A stretch of 64,000 bases of DNA from JAZOTM01 sp045657625 (GTDB taxonomy: Bacteria > Bacillota > Clostridia > Lachnospirales > Lachnospiraceae), in NCBI GenBank assembly GCA_045657625.1, contig JAZOTM010000003.1, positions 10,154 to 74,153 of the forward strand, written 5' to 3'. Below, piece by piece: positions 8,837-17,190 of this stretch. Each line of letters opens with the position of its first letter. Within the stretch, counting starts at the first letter, position 1. Below the pieces are notes generated by a model. It did no database searches. It had not been told where the DNA came from and saw nothing but the letters and a program-made list of their open reading frames with translations. The position numbers were made by a program, and so were the translations under genes.

Positions 8837-9760
8837 ATGAATTATGGAATATATAAACTTCGATTTCCTTATGGGGTACATTTTGGAAATCGTATGTTAG
8901 AAAACTGTAATATCCGTTTTTGTGCAGATACCTTGTTTTCAGCACTTTGTGTGGAGGCATTAAAAAACAGTAATGAGGAGCTGTTAAATAAGTTTGTAGA
9001 TCAAACAAGAAAAGGAAATTTATTATTTTCTGATGCTTTTCCATATGTAGGTGAAGAATATCTTTTGCCGAAACCATATATTCAAATAGTAGGAAAAGAA
9101 CAGGATTCCGCACAAAAGAAAAAATATAAGAAGTTGAATTATGTAGCACTTTCTCAGTGGCAACAATATGCTTCCGGAAATTTAGACCTAAGTATTCAAG
9201 AACAATTGGAAAAAAACATAGGGGATTTTTCTATGAGGACATATGCAGCAGTTCGTGGTTTGGAAGAAACTCTTCCTTATCGGGTAAGTTCTTTTTCCTT
9301 TTCTGAAGGTGCCGGTTTGTATTTGGTATATGGATATGAAAATGATGAGGATGCTGATTTGTTTTATGAGTTACTGGAAAAATTATCGTTTACCGGAATA
9401 GGTGGAAAAAAATCTTCGGGTTATGGGCGGTTTGAAATATACAATGGAAAAATGCCGAAGGAATTTCAAGATAGTTTGGTAAATGAGGCAGAGAAGTATG
9501 TTTCGTTATCGGTATGTTTACCGAAAGAAGATGAGTTAGAAGCTGTAATGGAATCGTCAACCTATAGTATTGAAAAACGAAGTGGATTTATAGATTCTAC
9601 TCGGTATGCTTCGTCCATGATGAGAAAAAAGGATATTTTCTTGTTTTCATCTGGTTCGACGTTTGCTTCGAAATTTGAAGGAGATATATATGATGTTTCT
9701 TCAGGTGGGAACCATCCGGTATATAAATACGCAAAACCATTTTTTATGGGGGTATTGTGA
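8837..9760 (+). CDS. csm4: Csm4, crRNA 5'-tag-binding RAMP
   Basis: A 307-residue RAMP protein. Recognisable features are FPYGVHFGNRMLE at the N-terminus, CADTLFSALCVEAL, and GGKKSSGYGRFEIY as the glycine-rich loop. Csm4 caps the effector and holds the 8-nt crRNA 5' tag together with Csm1. Its stop codon overlaps the csm5 start by one base (TGATG). Confidence 0.92.
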   Translation: MNYGIYKLRFPYGVHFGNRMLENCNIRFCADTLFSALCVEALKNSNEELLNKFVDQTRKGNLLFSDAFPYVGEEYLLPKPYIQIVGKEQDSAQKKKYKKLNYVALSQWQQYASGNLDLSIQEQLEKNIGDFSMRTYAAVRGLEETLPYRVSSFSFSEGAGLYLVYGYENDEDADLFYELLEKLSFTGIGGKKSSGYGRFEIYNGKMPKEFQDSLVNEAEKYVSLSVCLPKEDELEAVMESSTYSIEKRSGFIDSTRYASSMMRKKDIFLFSSGSTFASKFEGDIYDVSSGGNHPVYKYAKPFFMGVL

Positions 9761-10869
9761 TGCATGACTATTTAAAAGAGTATCAAATTGCATTAAAGAC
9801 GGTAGGACCGGTATTTATTGGTTCTGGGAAGACCTTGTCAAAAAAAGAATATATTCTTACAAATAAAGATATTATTGTTATGGATGTTGCAAAATTATAT
9901 ACATTAGCATTAAATGCGATACAAAAGAAATCTTTTGAAGAATACTACTTACAAAGAAAAGCCAATGGTTTAGGCGATTGGCTAAAGCAAAATAAGGTAT
10001 CACAAGAATTAAGTAATAAATGTGTGAATTACCGTATGAAATATGCAGACTCATCTTTAGACAGAGGTACATCTATTGATGTTGTTGAGTTTATGAGGGA
10101 TGCGTATGGCTTACCATTTGTTCCGGGAAGCTCTATAAAGGGGATGCTGCGCACGATTTTTTTATCTTATGAAATGAAGCAAAATGAAAAGAAGTTTAAT
10201 TCATTCAAAGAAAAAATAAATAGCCAATTATATGGAAATAGCAATCGTGTGAATAGAAATTCCTTTTTGAGACAAGAGCAGAAACAAATGGAGGCGGAAG
10301 CATTTTGTAAATTAAATCGTTCAGAGAAAAAAATGGATGCTGTGAACGACATACTTTCTGGTTTGATTGTAAGCGATTCTGCTCCAATAGATATAGGTGA
10401 TATGATTCTTTGTCAACGTCTAGAATATCATGTTGATGGAGAGGAAAAGAACTTAAATGTATTAAGAGAATGTATTAAACCAGGTAAAGAAATTCGGTTC
10501 AGTATCACAATAGATGAAACGATATGCCCATATACAATAGATGAAATTGAGATTGCTATTCAAGAATTCAGTCATATCTATGATTCTGTTTTTAAAACAA
10601 AATTTCATGGTATATCTCCTAGCGCGGATAATACGGTTTATTTGGGCGGAGGAACGGGATTTGTGTCTAAGACGGATGTATATCCCTTACTAGGAGAAAA
10701 GGATGGATTAGATGCGATAGTAAGAATTTTTGAGCTAACAAAAGTGCCAAAGATGCATAAACATTACTTGGATAAGAAACAAAATGTTTCGCCGCATATT
10801 CTAAAGATGACGAAATATAATGGAAGTCTTTACCATATGGGGGAGTGTCAATGGAATGTTATTTCTTAG
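9760..10869 (+). CDS. csm5: Csm5, RAMP at the crRNA 3' end
   Basis: A 369-residue RAMP protein with VGPVFIGSGKTL at the N-terminus and FVPGSSIKGMLR, both typical of Csm5. It terminates the filament at the crRNA 3' end and takes part in maturation. I take the ATG at 9760, which overlaps the csm4 stop; a GTG at 9757 is also in frame. It is the last gene before the array. Transcription could run on into the leader and repeats. Confidence 0.9.
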   Translation: MHDYLKEYQIALKTVGPVFIGSGKTLSKKEYILTNKDIIVMDVAKLYTLALNAIQKKSFEEYYLQRKANGLGDWLKQNKVSQELSNKCVNYRMKYADSSLDRGTSIDVVEFMRDAYGLPFVPGSSIKGMLRTIFLSYEMKQNEKKFNSFKEKINSQLYGNSNRVNRNSFLRQEQKQMEAEAFCKLNRSEKKMDAVNDILSGLIVSDSAPIDIGDMILCQRLEYHVDGEEKNLNVLRECIKPGKEIRFSITIDETICPYTIDEIEIAIQEFSHIYDSVFKTKFHGISPSADNTVYLGGGTGFVSKTDVYPLLGEKDGLDAIVRIFELTKVPKMHKHYLDKKQNVSPHILKMTKYNGSLYHMGECQWNVIS

Positions 10870-11018
10870 AAAAAAGATTGTTGTTTTGCCCCGAGGCTTA
10901 TGCTTTGGGGCTTGACGAAGAAATAAATTCGATTGTGTACAGTAAAATGATGAGTTTATTGTTTTGCCCCGAAAAAATAGTTTGGGGGCTAGAAATACCT
11001 AGGCCTCCCAGGGACAGG
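10870..11018 (+). promoter_or_regulatory. CRISPR leader with two tandem GCCCC/GGGGC hairpins
   Basis: A 149-nt non-coding stretch between csm5 and the first repeat. It contains two related units spaced 78 nt apart: TTGTTTTGCCCCGA ... TTGGGGCT at 10881-10912 and TTGTTTTGCCCCGA ... TTGGGGGCT at 10959-10990. Each forms a 24-nt hairpin of GCCCC with GGGGC (10888-10911 and 10966-10989). A TTGACG at 10912 with a weak TGTACA 18 nt downstream may be a promoter. The leader side is inferred from the intact, uniform repeats here and the decayed last repeat at the other end. Confidence 0.65.
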
Positions 11019-11675
11019 AATTGATATAGATACTCCGAAAGGAGACGGAAACTTTGGTACACCCATTAAATATAATGGAACTATTAATTGATATAGATAC
11101 TCCGAAAGGAGACGGAAACTTTAAAAATTCTTTCCATTCGACACCTGATTCTTGGAAATTGATATAGATACTCCGAAAGGAGACGGAAACGTTTTTTTCG
11201 AATTAACCGAAAACACGTTTGCACGAATTGATATAGATACTCCGAAAGGAGACGGAAACGGTAACTATGAAACTGTTACCAAAGTTTACTGACAGAATTG
11301 ATAGAGATACTCCGAAAGGAGACGGAAACCTTTAAAAAAACGGTCATTATATAATAATAAACGAATTGATAGAGATACTCCGAAAGGAGACGGAAACTAG
11401 TTTCAATAGTTGCATTGTTTACAGTTACAGAATTGATAGAGATACTCCGAAAGGAGACGGAAACAGATTCATGGCATTCGCCTGCCCATTGCCACTGACG
11501 AATTGATAGAGATACTCCGAAAGGAGACGGAAACAAGGTTTGCAAAAGGTAAAGTTGCGGTTTCGGTGGAATTGATAGAGATACTCCGAAAGGAGACGGA
11601 AACTGTTAGTACGATAATGATACCAACACAAGCCAGAAAGGAATTGATAGAGATACTCCGAAAGGAGACGGATTT
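11019..11675 (+). CRISPR. CRISPR array, 10 repeats and 9 spacers, type III-A
   Basis: Repeats of 34 nt start at 11019, 11086, 11157, 11226, 11296, 11364, 11431, 11501, 11570 and 11642. Each begins AATTGATA and ends GGAGACGGAAAC. Spacers are 33, 37, 35, 36, 34, 33, 36, 35 and 38 nt. The hairpin CTCC-GAAA-GGAG is followed by the 8-nt ACGGAAAC, a classic type III crRNA 5' tag, so the array reads on the + strand. The first four repeats have T at position 9 (GATATAG), the last six have G (GATAGAG). The tenth repeat loses its tag (ACGGATTT), marking the distal end. Most repeats are preceded by G, so a 35-nt definition is possible. Confidence 0.98.
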
Positions 11676-11752
11676 GAACGCATAATACAATTAAAATAGT
11701 TTTGGCGGTTTTGGAAAGTGATTTTGCAAGAACTGAGAAAGGGGATGTAAAA

Positions 11753-12754
11753 ATGAGCCTAATATATGTGGCTGAAAACGGTGCAGTTGTGGGAGTGGAA
11801 AATAATCGCTTGACAATTAAATACAAAGATGGTTTATTGCGAACGATTCCAATTGAAACGGTGGAAGGTATATCCATATTGGCAAAAGCACAACTGAGCA
11901 CGGCATGCATGGAAACATGTATGGAAAAGGGAATCCCGGTATCTTTTTATTCAAAAGGGGGAAGATATTTTGGACGTTTGATGTCCACGGGGCATATTCA
12001 CACAGAGTTGCAAAGAAAGCAGGATTCCTTATATGAAACAGATTTTTCACTAGGTTTGGCAAGACGGATTATCGATTGCAAGATTTATAACCAGATAGTG
12101 GTATTGAAAAGGTATGCGCGCAATGATGAAAAAGATGTAGATGCGTTTGTAAGCAATATGCAAAATAGTAGAAAGAAATTAGAAATGGTGGATTCCATCG
12201 CAGAATTAATGGGATATGAGGGAATAGCGGCAAGAGCCTATTTTGAAGGATTGTCTATGTGTATAGATCAAGATTTTAAGTTTAAGGGTAGGAGTCGAAG
12301 ACCTCCGATGGATGAGTTTAATTCTATGATTAGTTTGGGTTACTCAATTTTGATGAACGAAATTTATGCGGAATTGGAAATGCAAGGATTAAATCCTTAT
12401 TTTGGATTTGTTCATAAGGATGCAGAGAAGCATCCTACATTGGCTAGCGATTTGATAGAGGAATGGAGAGCCGTCTTAATCGATTCATTGGTAATGAGCA
12501 TGATAAACGGACATGAGGTAAATAAGGAAGATTTTATTCTTAATATGGATGAACCGGGGTGCTTTTTGACGAAGGAATGTATGAAAAAATATATTTCAAA
12601 GTTGGAAATTAAATTAAATACAAAAACAAAATACTTGTCTTATATAGATTATCAAGTTACTTTTCGTAGAGCTATATCATTACAAATTGAAAGTTTGAGG
12701 GAAGCAATAGAAACAGCAGATTATACGAAGTATAGTCCAATTAGAATTAGGTGA
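11753..12754 (+). CDS. cas1: CRISPR adaptation integrase Cas1
   Basis: A 333-residue Cas1 that, with Cas2, inserts new spacers at the leader end. Expected metal-binding residues are visible: E165 in RAYFEGL and H221 in GFVHKD. SFYSKGGRYFGRL in the N-terminal domain is typical. The ATG at 11753 follows AAAGGGGATG; the open frame reaches back to a TTG at 11702, which I reject. It lies 77 nt after the last repeat, with no strong promoter between, so it may be read together with the array. Confidence 0.95.
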   Translation: MSLIYVAENGAVVGVENNRLTIKYKDGLLRTIPIETVEGISILAKAQLSTACMETCMEKGIPVSFYSKGGRYFGRLMSTGHIHTELQRKQDSLYETDFSLGLARRIIDCKIYNQIVVLKRYARNDEKDVDAFVSNMQNSRKKLEMVDSIAELMGYEGIAARAYFEGLSMCIDQDFKFKGRSRRPPMDEFNSMISLGYSILMNEIYAELEMQGLNPYFGFVHKDAEKHPTLASDLIEEWRAVLIDSLVMSMINGHEVNKEDFILNMDEPGCFLTKECMKKYISKLEIKLNTKTKYLSYIDYQVTFRRAISLQIESLREAIETADYTKYSPIRIR

Positions 12755-12759
12755 TTGTT

Positions 12760-13080
12760 ATGGATAGAGAAGATTATTTTTTTGGAGAAATATCTGATAA
12801 TAGGCGGAATAAGGTATACGCATTAGTAATATATGACATTGTAGAAAATACGAAGAGGACTAAGTTTGCAAGATTTCTTTCTGGCTATGGGAATCGTGTG
12901 CAAAAGTCAGCATTTGAAGTGAGCATAACAGAAAAAAAGTTTGATGAAATGCTAAGGAAAATTCCCAGTTTTTGTACAATGGAAGACAGCATTCGTGTAT
13001 ATCGGATTTCTGGAAAAAATTTAGTTCATAAATGGGGAATCGATTATTTAGAAGAGCAGGAAGATATTATAATTATTTAG
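12760..13080 (+). CDS. cas2: CRISPR adaptation protein Cas2
   Basis: A 106-residue Cas2 with the ferredoxin-like first strand YALVIYDIVENTKR, whose Asp is the conserved residue, and GNRVQKSAFEV. About 17 residues precede the first strand, slightly more than usual. The ATG at 12760 follows AGGTG at a 6-nt gap; an in-frame GTG at 12751 overlaps the cas1 stop and is an alternative start. It partners Cas1. Confidence 0.93.
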   Translation: MDREDYFFGEISDNRRNKVYALVIYDIVENTKRTKFARFLSGYGNRVQKSAFEVSITEKKFDEMLRKIPSFCTMEDSIRVYRISGKNLVHKWGIDYLEEQEDIIII

Positions 13081-13089
13081 GAGCATGTG

Positions 13090-14409
13090 ATGGGAAAAAC
13101 TATTTTATTTTCACCGGTAGGTGGAACGGATCCAATTTCGATGAACAATTATAGGGATGGTTCATTATTGCATATTTCGAGGGTATATAAGCCTGATGAA
13201 GTGTATTTATATATGTCTAATGAAATCTTAAAGAATCATGAGGAAGATAATAGATATATTTATTGCTTGGAAAAACTGGCAGAAATGCAAGAAAGAAAAA
13301 TGGCATATCATATTATCGAAAGAGAAGAATTGAAAAATGTGCAAGAATTTGATTTCTTTTACAGAGATTTTAAAGAAATTATAGGTAGTATTAGAAATGA
13401 GATAAGTGCAGATGATTGTCTATTAATAAATGTTTCATCTGGTACACCTGCAATGAAGAGTGGGTTACTTGTACTTGCAACATTAGGAGAGTATCCGTTA
13501 CAGATGGTACAAGTTATAACACCGATGAAAAAAATGAATGAGCATAATCATAATGGGTATGATGTGGAACTGTTGTGGGAATTGAATGATGATAATACGG
13601 AGAAGTTTGAAAATCGTTGTGTTGAAGTAACCTGTCCATCGTTGTCGGTGATTAAACAAGAAGAAGTTATAAAAAAATTAATTACGGAATATGATTATAA
13701 TGCGGCTATAACAGCAACAAAGAATTTGCCTTTGAGTACGACAGAGAATTATTTGGAGGTATTGGAAGCTGCCTATAGTAGAATGCAATTAAATTTTAGC
13801 AAAATGAACCCTTTGGTAAAAAAGTATGATATAAAAGGGTTTCCTGTTAAATCTACCGATACGCAAAAGTATTTTGAGTATATTTTATCTTTAGAAATAA
13901 AAAGAAGACGAGGGGAATATGGAGACTTTATACGGGCAATATCGCCTATTATATTAGATTTATTTGTTTTTATACTACAACATGAGTGTAATGTAAATCT
14001 TGAGGATTTAACGTATTCCTTCGTAGACAAAGGTATGAAATGGGATGAAACAAAGCTGAGGGGGACAGAAGTTAAGAGAATATTAGACGCTAGGAAGAAA
14101 GATTATATTGGAAAACCGGTGTATTCTTCACAGTTAATAGATGTAATTCGCGAATTGGCAAATACAAATATTGATTTAGTAAATACTGTTTCTGCATTAA
14201 GAGATATAGAAGCAAATGTGCGTAATATTGCAGCGCATCAAATAGTATCAATAACAGAAGATAAGGTTAAGAAATTGACTGGTTATGCAACGGCAGATGT
14301 TGTGAAATTGTTACATAAGGCGTGTATATATGCAGGATTTAAGATTAAGGAAGAATATTGGAACGCATATGATGAAATGAATCTTGATATTTTATCAAGA
14401 ATGCAGTGA
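13090..14409 (+). CDS. csm6: Csm6, CARF-HEPN cyclic-oligoadenylate-activated RNase
   Basis: A 439-residue ancillary effector. The N-terminal CARF domain has the ligand-binding loop NVSSGTPAMKSG (around residues 114-125). The C-terminal HEPN domain has the RX4H motif R378-NIAA-H383. Cyclic oligoadenylate made by Csm1 on target recognition should activate non-specific RNA cleavage by Csm6. The ATG at 13090 follows AGGAG; a GTG at 13087 is also in frame. It is the last cas gene, and family-A repeat copy 3 follows. Confidence 0.93.
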   Translation: MGKTILFSPVGGTDPISMNNYRDGSLLHISRVYKPDEVYLYMSNEILKNHEEDNRYIYCLEKLAEMQERKMAYHIIEREELKNVQEFDFFYRDFKEIIGSIRNEISADDCLLINVSSGTPAMKSGLLVLATLGEYPLQMVQVITPMKKMNEHNHNGYDVELLWELNDDNTEKFENRCVEVTCPSLSVIKQEEVIKKLITEYDYNAAITATKNLPLSTTENYLEVLEAAYSRMQLNFSKMNPLVKKYDIKGFPVKSTDTQKYFEYILSLEIKRRRGEYGDFIRAISPIILDLFVFILQHECNVNLEDLTYSFVDKGMKWDETKLRGTEVKRILDARKKDYIGKPVYSSQLIDVIRELANTNIDLVNTVSALRDIEANVRNIAAHQIVSITEDKVKKLTGYATADVVKLLHKACIYAGFKIKEEYWNAYDEMNLDILSRMQ

Positions 14410-14448
14410 TTTTTATGTCTGACATTTTGCTGCAATAACATAAATTGA

Positions 14449-14513
14449 TACGTCAGAAATACTTTTTGAACGATTTAGCGTTAGCGACTAGTGAAAAAAG
14501 TATTTCTGACGTA
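14449..14513. repeat. Palindromic intergenic repeat, family A, copy 3
   Basis: A 65-bp copy whose arms form a perfect 19-bp inverted repeat (TACGTCAGAAATACTTTTT and its complement). The centre differs from copy 1 by one base (GCGTTAGCG for GCGTCAGCG). It follows csm6 by 39 nt and closes the accessory block. Confidence 0.9.
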
Positions 14514-14550
14514 CACTCACATACCTTACGTGAAAAAAGCATTTCTAACT

Positions 14551-14579
14551 TTGACATTTAAAAGCCATATTATTAAAAT
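14551..14579 (+). promoter_or_regulatory. Sigma-A-like promoter for the SPL-like gene
   Basis: TTGACA at 14551, a 17-nt spacer, and TAAAAT at 14574. The start codon of the next gene is at 14618. Confidence 0.6.
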
Positions 14580-14617
14580 AAATCTAAGGGGAAAAACAAC
14601 ATAGGAGAGGTTTTTAC

Positions 14618-15490
14618 ATGCATGAAAAAGAGGCTAAATCGATACTAACTCCCCAAAATGGAATGAATGTGTACAGAGGTTGTACCCAGGGTTGTATTTA
14701 TTGTGATTCCAGAAGTGATTGTTATCGTTATGAGTATGACTTTGAAGATGTGGAAATCAAGAAAAACATGGCACAGTTGCTGGAGAAATCTTTGCGAAGC
14801 AAGAGACGGCGGTGTATGATTGGCATTGGTTCCATGAGTGATCCTTATCAGGAGATTGAGAAATCAGAACAGCTGATGAGAAGTGCTTTGGAACTGATTC
14901 ATTATTATGGTTATGGGGTGACCATTGAGACGAAGTCGGATTTGATTCTCAGAGATTTGGACTTGCTTCAGGCAATTCATACCAAGGCAAAGGTGAATGT
15001 GATTGTTTCTTTGACGGCAAGGGAGGATGCGCTGGCGGCGAAGCTGGAACCCGGTTGCCCTGCTACTTCCAGACGTGTGGAAGTGTTAAAGAAGCTGAAG
15101 GCAGAGGGTATTTCCACATATGTACATATGGCACCATTGATTCCGGGGATTAATGACTCTGTAGAAAATGTGCAGGGACTGTTGGACCTTTGCGGAGAAG
15201 CAAAGGTGGACGGAATTCTTTATTCCTTTTTAGGCGTGACTTTGCGAAAGGGAAGTAGACAGCATTTTTACAAGAAGTTAACGGAACAATTTCCCGGTAT
15301 GTTGGAAGATTTTATGGAACAGTATGGTGAAATCAATGAAATTCACGTGCCGGAGGAAAAGGAATTGCTGGGGATGATTAAGCAGTATTGTAAGGAACAT
15401 AGCATTGTTTGCGATCAACAAAAATTGTTTACTTATTTACGTGCTTTTGAGGACAAGCTCAGCGCCCCTCAGATTCAATTCGAATTTTAA
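14618..15490 (+). CDS. Radical SAM protein of the spore photoproduct lyase-like (SPL) group
   Basis: A 290-residue radical SAM protein with C22-TQG-C26-IY-C29 (CX3CX2C) and the start NVYRGCTQGCIYCDSRSDCY, typical of the SplB-like 'Rv2578c/SPL' proteins annotated as DNA repair photolyases. It lacks the conserved context of true spore photoproduct lyase, and the repair function is unproven for this group. The ATG at 14618 follows AGGAGAGG. It has its own promoter and is followed by the polyamine operon promoter with no gap for a strong terminator. Confidence 0.85.
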   Translation: MHEKEAKSILTPQNGMNVYRGCTQGCIYCDSRSDCYRYEYDFEDVEIKKNMAQLLEKSLRSKRRRCMIGIGSMSDPYQEIEKSEQLMRSALELIHYYGYGVTIETKSDLILRDLDLLQAIHTKAKVNVIVSLTAREDALAAKLEPGCPATSRRVEVLKKLKAEGISTYVHMAPLIPGINDSVENVQGLLDLCGEAKVDGILYSFLGVTLRKGSRQHFYKKLTEQFPGMLEDFMEQYGEINEIHVPEEKELLGMIKQYCKEHSIVCDQQKLFTYLRAFEDKLSAPQIQFEF

Positions 15491-15498
15491 ATATACGG

Positions 15499-15527
15499 TT
15501 GACGATTCCTATAGTGGATGCTATAAT
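15499..15527 (+). promoter_or_regulatory. Strong sigma-A-like promoter of the polyamine operon
   Basis: TTGACG at 15499, exactly 17 nt, then a consensus TATAAT at 15522. Transcription would begin near 15534, giving a leader of about 195 nt. Confidence 0.8.
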
Positions 15528-15533
15528 TTGCTA

Positions 15534-15714
15534 GCCGGAGTCTTTCCGCGTTGATTGAGTTAAAAGCTCAAATTTTATAAGTTGGTTATGTGTTTGAACA
15601 CGCCCTTGTGAAACGGTCAATGTAGAGTAGTAAAAGTAAGTGTTTACTATATAGACTCTGTCTGAAAACTTGTTGAATACGCAGGTATGTGAAAACACGT
15701 ACCTGCGTTTTTTT
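15534..15714 (+). promoter_or_regulatory. Structured 5' leader with terminator: candidate riboswitch or attenuator of polyamine synthesis
   Basis: The leader can fold into several stems. GAGTC near 15538 pairs with GACTC near 15653 to close it; TTGAGTT and AGCTCAA form a 7-bp hairpin near 15552; GTGTT and AACAC form one near 15591; TAGTAAA and TTTACTA form another near 15628. It ends in a strong terminator at 15679-15714: ACGCAGGTA pairs with TACCTGCGT, extended by a G-U pair and GTG/CAC, followed by eight T. The terminator ends 4 nt before AAGGAG of speA. A possible antiterminator is GCGTTGATT (15548-15556), complementary to AATACGC at the terminator base with a bulge. I do not recognise a known riboswitch class. 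Confidence 0.6.
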
Positions 15715-15728
15715 ATTAAGGAGTTATC

Positions 15729-17177
15729 ATGGGAGAATTGAATCAGGAACGGGCCCCAATCTACGAGGCATTGGAAGAATTCAGACAGGCAAGAGTGGTA
15801 CCTTTTGATGTGCCTGGACATAAAAGAGGAAGAGGAAATAAAGAACTCACAGACTTTTTGGGTGAGCAATGTGTCAGCATTGACGTCAATAGTATGAAGC
15901 CTTTGGACAATTTGTGCCATCCGGTTTCTGTCATTCGTGAGGCAGAGGAAATTGCGGCAGCAGCCTTTGGTGCAGAAAATGCATTCTTTATGGTAGGCGG
16001 AACCACCAGCGCAGTGCAGAGCATGGTGTTGACAGCCTGTAAAAGAGGGGAGAAAATCATTCTTCCCAGAAACGTACATCGAAGTGTCATCAATGCATTG
16101 GTTTTGAATGGTGCGATTCCGGTTTATGTCAATCCGGAAGTGAACCAGCGCTTAGGTATTTCTCTAGGTATGAAGCTTAGCGAAGTGGAAGCGGCCATTG
16201 AAGCAAACCCGGATGCAGTGGCAGTTCTTGTAAACAACCCGACATATTACGGTGTCTGCAGTGATTTGCAGGGCATTGTAAAAGCGGCACATGCAAAGGG
16301 CATGATGGTCCTTGCAGATGAAGCCCATGGTACTCATTTTTACTTTGGAAAGGGATTGCCGGTTTCCGCGATGCAGGCAGGTGCAGATATGGCCTCTGTC
16401 AGCATGCATAAGAGTGGCGGTAGCTTGACCCAGAGTAGTTTCCTTTTAACCGGAAAAAACGTACATGCAGGATACGTAAGACAGATTATTAACCTGACGC
16501 AGACCACTTCAGCCAGCTATTTACTTATGAGTAGTTTGGATATTTCCAGACGTAATTTGGCGTTGCATGGAAAAGAGGTTTTTGAACAGGTGAAGTTTTT
16601 GGCGGAATACGCCAGAAACGAAATCAATGAAATCGGTGGCTATTATGCGTTCGGAAAAGAGTTGGTAGATGGCAGCGCTGTTTACGACTTCGATCCGACC
16701 AAGTTGTCCGTACATACCTTAGACATTGGTCTTGCAGGTATTGAAGTATATGACTTATTGAGAGACGAATATGATATTCAGATTGAATTTGGAGATTTGG
16801 GCAATGTCCTTGCTTATCTTTCTATTGGAGATCGTATTCACGAAGTAGAGCGTTTGGTAAGTGCGCTTGCAGAAATCAGACGTAATTTCAGCAAGTCAAA
16901 AGCGGGCATGCTGAGTCAGGAATATATTGCTCCGGATGTGGTGATTTCTCCACAGGGAGCGTTTTATGCGGAAAAAGAGAGTCTTCCTAGAGAACAAGCT
17001 TTGGGAAGAATCAGTAGCGAATTTGTAATGTGCTATCCACCCGGCATTCCGATTTTGGCACCGGGAGAGCGTGTTACAAGAGATGTGCTGGATTACATTG
17101 CCTATGCAAAAGAAAAAGGTTGTAGCATGACGGGACCGGAAGATCCCACCATTGAAAATTTGAATGTGATTAAATAG
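15729..17177 (+). CDS. speA: Arginine decarboxylase-type PLP enzyme (Orn/Lys/Arg decarboxylase family)
   Basis: A 482-residue fold-I decarboxylase. The PLP lysine is K228 in SVSMHKSGGSLTQSS, and the coenzyme-binding region has ADEAHGTHF. The length matches the short Bacillus-type SpeA rather than the long inducible enteric enzymes. Arginine is preferred as substrate because an agmatinase gene is in the same operon; lysine or ornithine cannot be excluded from sequence alone. The product would be agmatine. The ATG at 15729 follows AAGGAG directly after the leader terminator. Confidence 0.88.
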   Translation: MGELNQERAPIYEALEEFRQARVVPFDVPGHKRGRGNKELTDFLGEQCVSIDVNSMKPLDNLCHPVSVIREAEEIAAAAFGAENAFFMVGGTTSAVQSMVLTACKRGEKIILPRNVHRSVINALVLNGAIPVYVNPEVNQRLGISLGMKLSEVEAAIEANPDAVAVLVNNPTYYGVCSDLQGIVKAAHAKGMMVLADEAHGTHFYFGKGLPVSAMQAGADMASVSMHKSGGSLTQSSFLLTGKNVHAGYVRQIINLTQTTSASYLLMSSLDISRRNLALHGKEVFEQVKFLAEYARNEINEIGGYYAFGKELVDGSAVYDFDPTKLSVHTLDIGLAGIEVYDLLRDEYDIQIEFGDLGNVLAYLSIGDRIHEVERLVSALAEIRRNFSKSKAGMLSQEYIAPDVVISPQGAFYAEKESLPREQALGRISSEFVMCYPPGIPILAPGERVTRDVLDYIAYAKEKGCSMTGPEDPTIENLNVIK

Positions 17178-17190
17178 AGGAGAAACGTCC

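Noticed and set aside
11425..11910. Antisense open frames across the CRISPR array with a recurring RLLSEYLYQF peptide
   Set aside because: The recurring peptide is the translation of the array repeats on the minus strand; no ribosome site, and it overlaps cas1.
15531..16079. 182-residue minus-strand frame opposite the speA start
   Set aside because: Shadow of a well-supported gene on the + strand and of its leader; no recognisable domain or ribosome site.
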